From: Bacteroidales bacterium
GTDB lineage: Bacteria > Bacteroidota > Bacteroidia > Bacteroidales > 4484-276
DNA: 64,000 bases
Direction of reading: 5' to 3'
Assembly (NCBI GenBank): GCA_035647615.1
Contig: DASRND010000036.1
Coordinates: 62,001 to 126,000, forward strand
Shown here piece after piece: positions 17,270-26,600 of this stretch (positions are counted from its first letter, which is position 1; every line of letters starts with the position of its first letter). Below the pieces are notes generated by a model, which had not been told where the DNA came from, searched no databases, and worked only from the letters and a program-made list of their open reading frames with translations. The translations under genes were made by a program, and so were the position numbers.

Positions 17270-17851
17270 ATGTTATTACCAATTACCGCTTACGGACACC
17301 CTGTGCTGAAAAAAGTTGCCGAAGAAATCGATAAGAATTATCCGGAACTTGAACAACTCATTGCCGACATGTTTGAAACCATGTATGATTCGGATGGCAT
17401 CGGGCTGGCGGCTCCGCAGGTAAACAGGTCGATCAGGCTTTTTATCGTGGACGGCACACCCTATGCTGATAAAATTCCTGAGACAGCCGATTTCAAAAAG
17501 ATTTTTATCAATCCATACATCCTCAACACCAGTGGCAGCGACGTAATCATCGACGAAGGCTGCCTCAGCATCCCCAATATCCGTGAAGATGTGACGCGCA
17601 AAGACGAAATTACCATCGAATATTATGATGAAAAATGGGAGCTGAAAGAAGAGACCTACACAGGTTTTCCGGCGCGCGTCATTCAGCACGAATACGATCA
17701 TCTGGAAGGAATTCTGTTTGTAGAGCGCATCAGCAGCCTGCGCAAGACGTTGCTGCGTCGCAAGCTGTATGACATCGCACACGGAAAGGTAGATGTAGAT
17801 TATCGTATGATTTTTCCCAACCTGAAAAAATCCAAACTCGTTAAGCAATAA
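17270..17851 (+). CDS. def: Peptide deformylase
   Basis: A 193-residue metalloenzyme that removes the N-formyl group from nascent proteins. All three family motifs are present: GIGLAAPQV (motif 1), EGCLSIP (motif 2, metal-binding Cys) and QHEYDHLEG (motif 3, HExxH). Length and order are typical. It lies between ruvX and a TPR lipoprotein gene 4 bp downstream. Confidence 0.95.
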   Translation: MLLPITAYGHPVLKKVAEEIDKNYPELEQLIADMFETMYDSDGIGLAAPQVNRSIRLFIVDGTPYADKIPETADFKKIFINPYILNTSGSDVIIDEGCLSIPNIREDVTRKDEITIEYYDEKWELKEETYTGFPARVIQHEYDHLEGILFVERISSLRKTLLRRKLYDIAHGKVDVDYRMIFPNLKKSKLVKQ

Positions 17852-17855
17852 GTGT

Positions 17856-18392
17856 ATGAAAAAGAACATTTTCCCCATCGCCGTCCTGCTATTGCTGGTG
17901 GTGATGATCGCATGTCAGAATTCGCGCCGCGAGGCCATCGACCAGATCACAAAAACTGAAGAAAGCGTTTTCGACGAAAGCGGAATAATTGATCAAGCGC
18001 GTATAAACGAGCTCATCGACGTTTACATCAGCTATGCCGAAAGTTATCCGCAAGACAGCCTGGCTCCCGGGTATCTTTTTAGAGCTGCCGATGTAGCCAT
18101 GACAACCAACCGCTCCAACCAGGCTATCATCCTCTATCAGCGCATCCGCGAAGAATATCCTGACTATCGCAAAGTACCCGAAGCGTTTTTCCTGGAAGGA
18201 TACGTCTACGAAAATTATCTGGGCAGGCTCGACAAAGCCAAAGCCATTTATGAGGAATTTCTTGAGAAATATCCCGACAACGACTTTGCCAAAGATGCCG
18301 AAATCTCTCTGAAATATTTAGGAAAAAGTCCCGAAGAACTCATTGAGATATTTCAGCAGACGCAGCAGGACACGTTGGTGGACAATAAATAG
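17856..18392 (+). CDS. Tetratricopeptide-repeat lipoprotein
   Basis: A 178-residue lipoprotein. The signal peptide ends in the lipobox VMIAC with the lipidated Cys at ~20. The mature part has helical TPR-like pairs (APGYLFRAADVAMTTNRSNQ, FFLEGYVYENYLGRLDKAKA, YPDNDFAKDAEISLKYL). It resembles BamD/YbgF-type periplasmic TPR scaffolds but has no diagnostic catalytic feature. It is last in the ruvX-def operon. A triple GTTGTTT repeat (18396-18416) follows just after its stop codon. Confidence 0.8.
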   Translation: MKKNIFPIAVLLLLVVMIACQNSRREAIDQITKTEESVFDESGIIDQARINELIDVYISYAESYPQDSLAPGYLFRAADVAMTTNRSNQAIILYQRIREEYPDYRKVPEAFFLEGYVYENYLGRLDKAKAIYEEFLEKYPDNDFAKDAEISLKYLGKSPEELIEIFQQTQQDTLVDNK

Positions 18393-18508
18393 TTGGTTGT
18401 TTGTTGTTTGTTGTTTCCAACGATTGGCTTTCGCCTGCCTTCCTAAGACGTAGAAGTACCGACTGAGCTAAAACTGAGGGCTGGTGACTTGAGACCGTAA
18501 ACTACCTG

Positions 18509-19297
18509 CTAATTAAACTCCTTCTCCAGGAAATTCTTAAGATGAGACAGGTTTACGTTTTGGATGATCACCCCTTTTTTTACATACGACACTTCGCCGG
18601 TTTCTTCTGACACCACCACGGCGATTGAGTCAGTGCGCTCGGTGACACCCACAGCAGCGCGGTGCCGCAACCCCAACCCTACCGGAATATTTTTGTTGCT
18701 CGACACCGGCAGGATCGACCGCGCCGATTTTATTTTATTATTGATGATGATGACAGCGCCATCGTGCAAGGGGCTGTTTTTGAAAAAGATGCTCATCAGC
18801 ATCTCGTCCGAAATCTGTGCTTCGAGAATCTGCCCCGTTTCTACATATTGCCGCAGCTCGTTGACTTTGGCCAAAATAATTAAAGCTCCGGTTTCGCTTA
18901 CCGACATTTTGCGACAAGCAGTTACTATCGAATCCACATCGAGCAGCGTTGGCTTGCTGAGGTTAAGTTTCATAAACCACCGCGATCGCTTTTTATTCAT
19001 AAATCGTGGGGTTCCCAGCAGCAAAAGGAACTGCCTGATTTCGGGCTGAAAAACCACAATAAGCGCAATAAATCCTACCGATATGAAGGCTCCAAGTATC
19101 TCCGAGAACATCTCCATACGCAACGCCGTCACCAACCGCCAAATTAAAAAGATAGCCACAATTCCAAAAAAGATATTGATAGCCGCAGTGCCTTTCAAAA
19201 GGCTGTAGAGAGCATACAACAGGTATGCTACCAGCAGCACGTCAATGACGTCGGTAAGTTTTACATCGATAAAGGCAGTAATAAATAGCGTGTGCAT
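18509..19297 (-). CDS. cdaA: Diadenylate cyclase (c-di-AMP synthase), CdaA type
   Basis: A 262-residue membrane-bound DAC-domain enzyme making c-di-AMP from two ATP. Three N-terminal transmembrane helices (residues ~12-75) precede the DAC domain with the catalytic DGAVIIINNK and RHRAAVGVTERTD motifs (DGA and RHR both intact) and the VVSEETGEVSYV strand. Length is typical for CdaA. An exact -7 element TACTTTTG lies at 19329-19322 on the minus strand. The usual partner gene cdaR is not adjacent. Confidence 0.93.
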   Translation of the reverse strand: MHTLFITAFIDVKLTDVIDVLLVAYLLYALYSLLKGTAAINIFFGIVAIFLIWRLVTALRMEMFSEILGAFISVGFIALIVVFQPEIRQFLLLLGTPRFMNKKRSRWFMKLNLSKPTLLDVDSIVTACRKMSVSETGALIILAKVNELRQYVETGQILEAQISDEMLMSIFFKNSPLHDGAVIIINNKIKSARSILPVSSNKNIPVGLGLRHRAAVGVTERTDSIAVVVSEETGEVSYVKKGVIIQNVNLSHLKNFLEKEFN

Positions 19298-19454
19298 GAA
19301 GCGTCGTTAAAATATTGCGGCCAAAAGTAGTGAATAAATTAAGATTACATCACCCGATTCGCCAACCAGTCCGGAAGAGTCTGGCGTTTATCCGTTAGGC
19401 TTTGTTCGTCATTTCTCAAATGAAGCAGAAACAAATAGTTTACTTTTACTGTTT

Positions 19455-19462
19455 TAGTTTTG
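19455..19462 (+). promoter_or_regulatory. -7 promoter element of the YciO-like gene
   Basis: TAGTTTTG matches TAnnTTTG and ends 19 bp before the ATG at 19482. Confidence 0.5.
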
Positions 19463-19481
19463 TTTGTAAAAATCTGAAACT

Positions 19482-20105
19482 ATGCTATTAAAAATTCATC
19501 CGGAAACTCCCAGCCAACGACAGATAGAAATGGTGGTGGAATGTCTGCGCGACGGCGGTGTAGTGATTTCGCCTACCGACACCATTTATGGCCTTACCTG
19601 CGACATCTTCAAGTCGAAAGCCATCGAACGCATCGCGCGAATCAAAGGTTTAAAAGCCGACAAAGCCAATTTTTCGTTTCTCTGCAGCGACTTAAGCGAG
19701 TTGTCCGATTACACAAAGCCTATCAACAACAATCTTTTCAAACTCATGAAAAGTCTGCTTCCCGGCCCCTACACATTTATCCTTAATGCAAGCAACATAG
19801 TGCCCAAATACATCCAGAGCCGTAAAAAAACTGTAGGTATCCGTATTCCTAACAATAACATTCCGCTCGAAATCGTAAAAATGCTCGGGCATCCCATTAT
19901 GTCTACCTCCGTGCACGACGACGACGACGTGCTGGAATACACCACCGATCCGGAACTTATTTATGAGAAGTACCAAAACCTTGTGGATATTGTCATTGAT
20001 GGCGGTTTTGGTGGCAACCATCCCTCGAGTGTGCTCGATTGCACCGGCGACACCATCGAAATCGTTCGCGAAGGCCTCGGAAGCCTCGATGTACTCAAAT
20101 ATTAA
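19482..20105 (+). CDS. YciO-like member of the Sua5/YrdC family
   Basis: A 207-residue protein with the family N-terminus GGVVISPTDTIYGLTCDI and a KADKANFSFLCSDLSELSDY block resembling E. coli YciO. The region that in true threonylcarbamoyl-AMP synthases reads STSANxSG is MSTSVHDDDDVLEYTTD here: the Asn is missing and replaced by an acidic run. It is therefore probably a YciO-type paralog of uncertain function beside the canonical enzyme at 14049-14636. It is divergent from cdaA and followed by tRNA-Lys. Confidence 0.85.
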   Translation: MLLKIHPETPSQRQIEMVVECLRDGGVVISPTDTIYGLTCDIFKSKAIERIARIKGLKADKANFSFLCSDLSELSDYTKPINNNLFKLMKSLLPGPYTFILNASNIVPKYIQSRKKTVGIRIPNNNIPLEIVKMLGHPIMSTSVHDDDDVLEYTTDPELIYEKYQNLVDIVIDGGFGGNHPSSVLDCTGDTIEIVREGLGSLDVLKY

Positions 20106-20200
20106 TAGATTAATAAAAAGAAAAATCACCTTCGAAAACCCACAATTTCAACCTATTGAAAAGTAATGTCAGTTTTTACGTAAAAATAATCTGGTCGGAG

Positions 20201-20231
20201 TTTGGATTTTTAAAAAATGGATGTACTTTTG
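20201..20231 (+). promoter_or_regulatory. Complete Bacteroidota promoter of tRNA-Lys
   Basis: TTTG at 20201-20204 and TACTTTTG at 20224-20231 with 19 bp between them match the -33/-7 consensus closely. The transcription start would fall near 20238, 20 bp before the tRNA. Confidence 0.75.
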
Positions 20232-20257
20232 CAGCCGCTTTCTAAAAAAAAGTAACC

Positions 20258-20330
20258 GATTCAGTAGCTCAGTCGGTAGAGCAACGGCCTTTTAAGCCGT
20301 GGGCCCTGGGTTCGAGTCCCAGCTGGATCA
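20258..20330 (+). tRNA. tRNA-Lys (anticodon TTT)
   Basis: A 73-nt cloverleaf. The 5' acceptor GATTCAG pairs with CTGGATC (one G-U) followed by discriminator A. The D-arm is GCTC...GAGC, the anticodon stem ACGGC/GCCGT encloses loop CTTTTAA (anticodon TTT), and the T-arm is CTGGG-TTCGAGT-CCCAG. The 3' CCA is not encoded. A full promoter lies upstream and a terminator directly downstream. Confidence 0.97.
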
Positions 20331-20334
20331 CTTA

Positions 20335-20367
20335 AAAGCCTGACTTTTAACAAGTCAGGCTTTTTTT
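20335..20367 (+). terminator. Rho-independent terminator after tRNA-Lys
   Basis: AAAGCCTGACTT and AAGTCAGGCTTT form a near-perfect stem around a short loop (TTAAC), ending in seven T. Confidence 0.9.
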
Positions 20368-20419
20368 ATTTGTAATTTTGTGGAATTATTAGTGAAAAAC
20401 GGCAGGAGCACGTGCTATT

Positions 20420-21505
20420 CTATCTCGTACGTTTGTAATAAAGATAAATGGCGACGATGCCAAAAAGGATATTGGGCAGCCAGGCTGCCAGCCAGGGGGT
20501 CAGGTCGCCGGAGGTGGCGAATACTGACGAAATCTGCATGATGAGAATAAATAAAAATGCCAGCGCAATGCCACTGCCCAGATGCAAACCTATGCCACCA
20601 CGCACTTTACGCGACGACAACGAAACCCCTATGACTGTCATCACCAATGTGGCAAAAGGAAATGCGATGCGCTTGTGCTTTTCCACCTGATAATCGACAA
20701 TACGCGGGTTTCCTTTCATTTGTTGTTCGCTGATGTAGTCGCGGATCTGGAAATAATTCATCTCCTCAAATTCCTCTTTCTTAATAAAAAGATCTTTGGG
20801 CACCAGGTTAATCACTGTGTCCATTGCAGCACCTCGTCGCAGCGTTTCGGCATTATCAGCAACGGTTCTGATGTAATAATTGGTAGCCCGCCACATGCCG
20901 GTAATCGAGTCGTAAACAATGCGGTCGGCATTCATTTTAAACGTCAACTCCTGCTGGTTATCGAATTTCTCGAGCGAAAACTTTTGCCCGGTGTTGTTGG
21001 AGGAGTTGAACGACTCGACGTAGACATAGGTTCCGGGCGATATTTGCATATGGATATTCAGATCCTTGTTCTTGGTGAGTTTTTCTATGTATTGATCCTT
21101 AAAATCACGCATCACCACATTGGCTTCGGGGATAACAAAGTTGGCCAGCAAAAACGACATGATGGTGAGCAGAAAAGCCGAAAGCATGAATGGATAAAGA
21201 AACCTGTTGAAACTAACACCGCTGCTGAGGATGGCTATAATTTCGGTGTTCATGGCCAGCTTGGAAGTAAAAAAGATGACGGCAATAAACGTAAAAAGAT
21301 AGCTGAACATATTGATAAAGCCGGGAATAAAGACAACGTAATACTGGAAAATGATCTTTGCTACCGGGGCTTCGTTTTCGATAAAGTCATCGATTTTTTC
21401 GGAAATATCGAAGATGATGATAATGACGGATAGCAAGGCGATGGCATAAAAGAATGTTCCCAGGAATTTCTTGATAATGTAGATGTCGAAAACTTTAGGT
21501 CTCAT
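20420..21505 (-). CDS. LptF/LptG-family permease (YjgP/YjgQ)
   Basis: A 361-residue inner-membrane subunit of the LptBFG ABC transporter that extracts lipopolysaccharide and passes it to the periplasmic bridge. Topology is typical: three N-terminal helices (residues ~12-30, 50-78, 100-125), a ~150-residue periplasmic domain, and three C-terminal helices (~275-355). The N-terminal FDIYIIKKFLGTFFYAIALL and the late IAFPFATLVMTVIGVSLSSR blocks are characteristic. Only one such gene is present here; whether it is LptF or LptG cannot be decided. The end converges with tRNA-Lys. Confidence 0.9.
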   Translation of the reverse strand: MRPKVFDIYIIKKFLGTFFYAIALLSVIIIIFDISEKIDDFIENEAPVAKIIFQYYVVFIPGFINMFSYLFTFIAVIFFTSKLAMNTEIIAILSSGVSFNRFLYPFMLSAFLLTIMSFLLANFVIPEANVVMRDFKDQYIEKLTKNKDLNIHMQISPGTYVYVESFNSSNNTGQKFSLEKFDNQQELTFKMNADRIVYDSITGMWRATNYYIRTVADNAETLRRGAAMDTVINLVPKDLFIKKEEFEEMNYFQIRDYISEQQMKGNPRIVDYQVEKHKRIAFPFATLVMTVIGVSLSSRKVRGGIGLHLGSGIALAFLFILIMQISSVFATSGDLTPWLAAWLPNILFGIVAIYLYYKRTR

Positions 21506-21658
21506 CGTGCTTCTTTCATTCTTGCTATTATCGGGCTAAAATATCAAATTGCTGGAAACGCGCATTATTAAAAATGCTGCTACCGACCTTTAATAATGTT
21601 ACGGCGGCCTACTGCAGCATCCGTAACATTTACAAAAAGCGAAAACTGTAAAGGAGCT

Positions 21659-21898
21659 TTAGCCTTGGTCGCTGGTTCGGTATTGCAAAACGTATTTAAA
21701 AGGGTAGTTATCCCAGAAGTCGATTACTTTAAACTTTACGCCGTCAGCAAAAAGCCTCTCGGTGATGTCGCCTCTAAACTCATCCACCGAAACTTTGGCT
21801 TCACACTCTTTGGTTTCGGTATCCACGTAAATGTCGCTTGCTGAAGTAAACACTTTTCTTAAGGCGTCCGTTACCTGTACTGTTTCTGAATTTGCCAT
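21659..21898 (-). CDS. Small hypothetical protein (79 aa)
   Basis: A 79-residue acidic soluble protein of unknown family, predicted alpha at the start (VQVTDALRKVFTSASD) then beta strands ending with an aromatic YPFKYVLQYR segment. It has its own exact -7 element TACTTTTG on the minus strand (21925-21918), about 13 nt of leader and an ATG start, which supports a real gene. It stands alone between lptF/G and a 520-bp gap. Confidence 0.6.
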   Translation of the reverse strand: MANSETVQVTDALRKVFTSASDIYVDTETKECEAKVSVDEFRGDITERLFADGVKFKVIDFWDNYPFKYVLQYRTSDQG

Positions 21899-22418
21899 TA
21901 GTCGCTTTTAATTTTTGCAAAAGTAATAAGAGAAAACAGATAAACTTATTGTTGACTTTAAATTTTAAGAAATTTTTTTACCGGTCGAACAATCACGCTG
22001 TTTTAATTGTAGATGCTAAATTGCAAATCTTGACAAATGCGCCCCATCAGACCAATCTCTAATCAATTGTTGCAGAATATTTTAATACACATGATTTAAA
22101 CACAAGCGGGTTTTTCCAAAAAACATCCTTAGTATAAGATTCATTTACTTATCAATCCCAATATTCAAACAAAAGAAATTTCTTTTATGATAATTATTTG
22201 GGAGGCCAGGCGGGCTTTCTGCTTTACCCGGCTTGCAGCGGCTGTGCTTAATATGCAAGGCATTGCGCAAAAACCATTATCGCAAAACTCAAACCAAACA
22301 TTTCGATTAGAAAAACGTGTACCAACCTTCCGTAGAAGAGCTCCTTTCGCTTTTAGAGTGAATCGGGAATGAGTCTAAAAATGTAATTTTGCCAATCAAA
22401 ATCATAGCAGGAAACACC
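21899..22418. other. Long intergenic region between the 79-aa gene and arfB
   Basis: It holds two promoters: TACTTTTG (minus, 21925-21918) for the 79-aa gene and TAATTTTG (plus, 22384-22391) for arfB. The middle ~430 bp are AT-rich without a credible gene; a 61-codon frame at 22187-22372 has no promoter or family-like sequence. Confidence 0.5.
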
Positions 22419-22820
22419 ATGATCATCAACCTCGACAGCGAACTAACTTTCAGGGCATCACGCAGCAGCGGCCCGGGCGGCCAAAACGTGAATAAAGTGA
22501 ACACCCGCATTGAGCTGCGTTTTAATGTCGCCAACTCGCTGCTACTCTCGCCGGAACTGAAAGCCCTGCTGACCGAGAAACTCAAAAACCGAATCAGCGC
22601 TGATGGCGACCTCATCATCGCTGCGCAGGAGTCGCGCTCGCAGGCCGAGAACAAAAAGATTGCAACAGAGAAATTTTACCTGCTGCTCCAAAAAGCCTTT
22701 GCTCCGCAGAAAGCACGCAAACGTTTCCGGTTGTCGCGCGAGCACAAGCAGAAACGTCTGGATGAAAAACAACGACAAGCTCAGAAAAAAGAACTTCGCA
22801 AGCCGCCTCCCACAGGATAA
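22419..22820 (+). CDS. arfB: Peptidyl-tRNA hydrolase ArfB-like (alternative ribosome rescue)
   Basis: A 133-residue release-factor domain 3 protein with the catalytic GGQ motif in SSGPGGQNVNKVNTRIELRF (residues ~17-36) and the basic C-terminal tail (KARKRFRLSREHKQKRLDEK) that ArfB inserts into the mRNA channel of stalled ribosomes. It lacks the stop-codon-recognition domains of RF1/RF2. The ATG at 22419 is used because a TTG start ten codons upstream would overlap the -7 element TAATTTTG (22384-22391). Confidence 0.9.
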   Translation: MIINLDSELTFRASRSSGPGGQNVNKVNTRIELRFNVANSLLLSPELKALLTEKLKNRISADGDLIIAAQESRSQAENKKIATEKFYLLLQKAFAPQKARKRFRLSREHKQKRLDEKQRQAQKKELRKPPPTG

Positions 22821-22855
22821 TCGAACGTAGATAAAACAAGAAATACATAAACATC

Positions 22856-23083
22856 ATGCAAGACCCGCAGCCTGAAAATATCCTTCAACAGCTCGTCACC
22901 GAGGAGATGCCTTTCGGCAAATACAAAGGAGTAAAGCTTTACCGGCTCCCCGAACCCTATCTGGTTTGGTATCATCGCAAAGGTTTTCCCAAAGGGCGCC
23001 TGGGCATGCAACTCAACACCCTCTACGAAATAAAACTCAACGGGTTGGAATATTTGTTGAAGCCGCTTATTGAAAAAGGATAA
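22856..23083 (+). CDS. DUF3820-family small protein
   Basis: A 75-residue protein with the DUF3820 core: MPFGKYKG near residue 18, LPEPYLVWYHRKGFPKGRLG, then a helix and a short tail. Family members are small cytoplasmic proteins of unconfirmed function (sometimes labelled quorum-sensing-regulated). It follows arfB by 35 bp and is probably co-transcribed. Confidence 0.8.
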   Translation: MQDPQPENILQQLVTEEMPFGKYKGVKLYRLPEPYLVWYHRKGFPKGRLGMQLNTLYEIKLNGLEYLLKPLIEKG

Positions 23084-23322
23084 GATCCAATTTCAAAATT
23101 TACCCCTGAAAAACGTATAATCAAAGCTTCGTTCACCCATGGTTCTTTTTTTTAAGCAATCACAATATTATTCTTTACATTAACGTCCGAATTCGCCACA
23201 AAGTAAGGCTTTCCGTGGAGTCAGAATTCAAGATCGTCGATACCATCATCCACCAACTCTTTTTTACCGGTTGCTCTTTTCTCTTCTCACCTACTTTCTG
23301 CGCCTTGCGCCATGCGCCAAGC

Positions 23323-23559
23323 TTACTCCTCCGTCCCATACAATTCCTTCAAAAAACTCTGAGCGTCTTCTAAATCAAATTCCTTGGGATCCCATGTTTC
23401 ATCCTCCTCCAGACCGAACCATTCGGCATTTTCCTCGTATTCAGGATGGTTCTTATCTGCCATTATTTCTTTTAAATCAACATATCCCCAGGGACCACCG
23501 GGAAAGAAAGAAGGAGTGCATTTGGAATCGTAAAAATTATTTTGGAGATAAAAAACCAA
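23323..23559 (-). pseudogene. C-terminal remnant of a plasmid pRiA4b ORF-3-like protein
   Basis: The 78-codon frame carries, in order, GGPWGYVDLKEIMADKNHPE, YEENAEWFGLEED and WDPKEFDLEDAQSFLKELY. This resembles the C-terminal end of pRiA4b ORF-3-family proteins (pattern PxDxGGxWGYxxLLEaLaDPxHPEHEE...DPExFDxxxxN). Those proteins are ~180 residues or more; here the first ~20 codons (MVFYLQNNF...) are unlike the family and no N-terminal domain is found upstream. It is read as a decayed 3' fragment. Such genes occur on plasmids and mobile elements. Confidence 0.65.
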
Positions 23560-23614
23560 TCCATTTTTCCATTTTCCAAATCATTGCGCAACTTTCTACA
23601 ATGATTCTGATTAT

Positions 23615-23622
23615 TACTTTTG
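23615..23622 (+). promoter_or_regulatory. -7 promoter element of the kinase/M23/aminotransferase fusion gene
   Basis: TACTTTTG matches TAnnTTTG. The TTG within it opens the longest frame, but it cannot be both promoter and start, so the ATG at 23644 is chosen. Confidence 0.65.
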
Positions 23623-23643
23623 TCCAAATTGAAATCTTGGAAA

Positions 23644-26600
23644 ATGATGACTGAAAATAAATTTGATAAAATAATGATAACACAGGCTGAAGCTGAAAAA
23701 CTTGTCAGGGAATTTTACGAAATAAAAGCTGATGCAAAACCACTGCCGGGCGAGGTAGATTTTAATCTTCGGTTGACGGATAAAGACAATCATACCTATT
23801 TATTAAAAATAAGCAGCGCTGATGCGGATGAAAAGCAGATTGATTTCCAGATTGATATGATGCACCATCTGAATAATCAAAACCTGCCTTTTGAAATCCC
23901 AAAACCCATTGCTTCAAAACCTGGCCGCTTTCGCGAAATAATTACCAACAATCAGGGACGTGTGCATCATATACGATTGCAAAGTTGGTTGGAGGGTCGG
24001 ATGCTCGGCGACGTCAATCCCCGCTCATCAGATTTGCTTCGCCAGTGGGGCGGAACCTGCGGCTGGCTGTGCAAAGTGCTGAAAGAGTATGATCATCCGG
24101 CAGCCCACCGGTCGTATAAATGGAATCCTGCTGAGATGCCGGCTTCGAAAGAGTTTCTAAAGTTTATCACCGACAAGGAATTGCAGGAGACAGCCTATTA
24201 TTTTGTAGATTTATTTGAAAAAACCACTACTCCCCTCCTACCAAAACTGCGTCAGAGCGTCAACTACAACGATGCCCACGAGCACAACCTGCTGGTAAAC
24301 TCCGATTTTAAAAATCCCAAAATCATCGGGTTAATCGATTTTGGTGATGCCATTTATACGCAAACCATTAGCGAGCTGGCCATTGCTTGTACTTATGCCT
24401 GCATGGACAAACGCGATCCACTGGAAGCTGCTAGAGAAGTTATCAAAGGGTTTCATAGCATTTTCCCTTTAGAAGAAAAGGAGGTGGAGGTGCTTTTCTC
24501 GCTTATCACTGCACGGCTGCTGATAACAATTGCCACGGCAGCGCACAATAAACACATTGAGCCGGAGAATGCCTATTTGCAAATAAGCGATCAATCTGCC
24601 ATAGCTTTGCTGAAAAAGCTGTGGCACATTCCGCCTACGTTTGCGCATTATACATTCAGAGCAGCGTGTGGCTGGAATCCTTGTCCAAAAGCTGATGCAT
24701 TCAAACAATGGGCTATTGAAAATAAGACTGACTTTGCGCCGGTAATTCGTTTCGACAACAAAATCGTGAAGCCTGTCGATCTGAGCATAGGCAGCCTGGA
24801 GCTGGGCAACAATGCCAACTTTAAAGATGAAGCCACTTTTGAACGTACGCTCCACCGTCTGCTCGAAGACAAAGCGGCCGACATCGGCATGGGTGGCTAT
24901 GGCGAAGTGCGTCCTTTCTATACCACCGATGCTTATCAAACGCGCGGCAACGAAGGCATGCAATGGCGTACCGTGCATCTGGGTCTGGATATCTGGACGC
25001 CTGCCGAAACGCCTGTATGTGCCCCTTACCACGCCATCGTTCATAGCTTTGCTGATAACAAAGATTACCGCGATTATGGCGCCACCATCATTTTGGAGCA
25101 TAAAACGGGCGATGATTTGAAATTTTACACTTTATATGGTCATCTTAGTAAAAGCTCGCTGACAGATATTTCAGAAGGAATGACCATCCGAAAAGGAGAG
25201 CAATTTGCTGCCATAGGGAATCATAACGACAATGGTGGATGGCCGCCGCACCTGCACTTTCAGGTGATGCTGGATATGCTCGGCAAGCGGGGCGACTTCC
25301 CCGGCGTGGCTTATGCGCACGAAAAAGAAATATGGCTGAGCCTATGCCCCGATCCCCAATTGCTTATCGCTGAAAAGCTACCTGGTAATGATTGCGACAA
25401 GATTTCTCAATTAGATATTTTAAAAAAGCGCCAACAACATTTGGGCAAGAGCCTGAGTGTTTCATACGACCAGCCGCTGCACATCCGTCGTGGATATATG
25501 CAATATCTTTACGACGCCACCGCCCGCCGCTATCTCGACACCGTAAACAATGTGGCGCACGTAGGCCATGAACATCCTGCGGTGGCAGAGGCGGCCTGCC
25601 GGCAAAATGCGGTACTCAACACCAACACGCGTTACCTGCACAGCAATATTATACAACTGGCCGAAGAATTATTACAAACATTCCCAAAACCTTTTTCGGT
25701 GGTTTACTTTGTTAATTCAGGCAGCGAAGCCAACGAACTGGCACTGCGTATAGCCAAAACTTTGACTCACCAGAAAGATATTATCGCCATCGAGACGGGC
25801 TACCATGGCAATACCGGCGCATGCATCGATGTGAGCAGTTATAAGTTTGACGGCAAAGGTGGCCAGGGAGCGCCCGACCACACGCACATTTTGCCGATGC
25901 CCGATGTTTTTCGGGGCATCATTCGCGAAAGCGAAACGGCAGGTAAAGATTACGCACAATATGTGCATAAACTGCTGGAGCAGATTCACACCAAAGGACG
26001 CGATGTGGCCGGGTTTATTGGTGAGAGCATCCTGAGTTGTGGCGGACAGATTGTGCTGCCGCAAGGTTACCTTGCAGAAATATACGCTGCGGTGCGTAGC
26101 AACGGCGGCCTCTGCATTGCCGACGAAGTGCAGACGGGCTTTGGAAGAGTTGGCCATTCTTTCTGGGCTTTCGAGCAGCAGCAAGTAATTCCTGATATTG
26201 TGACCGTGGGCAAGCCTTTCGGCAATGGCCATCCGCTGGCAGCCGTGGTAACCACGCAGACTATTGCAGATGCCTTCGCCAATGGCATGGAATATTTCAA
26301 TACGTTTGGCGGCAATCCGGTATCATGCGCCATAGGCAGCGCGGTGCTCAAAGTTATTAAAAACGAACATTTGCAACAAAATGCCCTCGGCACCGGCAAC
26401 CATCTCATCGATAATCTCAAAACATTACAAAGCAGGTTTCCCATCATTGGCAATGTGCGGGGCGCGGGATTGTTTTTGGGTTTTGAACTCATCGAAAATT
26501 CAGCAACGCTAAAACCGGCGACTGATCAGGCAGCCTATCTGGCCAACCGGATGCGCCAGCGCGGCATATTGATGAGCGTAGATGGGCCGGATAATAATGT

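Noticed and set aside
18396-18416. Three copies of GTTGTTT after the TPR lipoprotein gene as a CRISPR-like or regulatory repeat
   Set aside because: Only a 7-bp microsatellite with no spacers; no CRISPR array was seen anywhere in the window.
20582-21433. 283-codon open frame on the plus strand inside the LptF/G gene
   Set aside because: Antisense to a clear permease with full topology and length; His-rich composition (HHQ, HHH) is the usual shadow of a hydrophobic gene read backwards.
22187-22372. 61-codon frame in the gap upstream of arfB
   Set aside because: Low-complexity, no -7 element at a suitable place, no family-like sequence; ends just before the arfB promoter.
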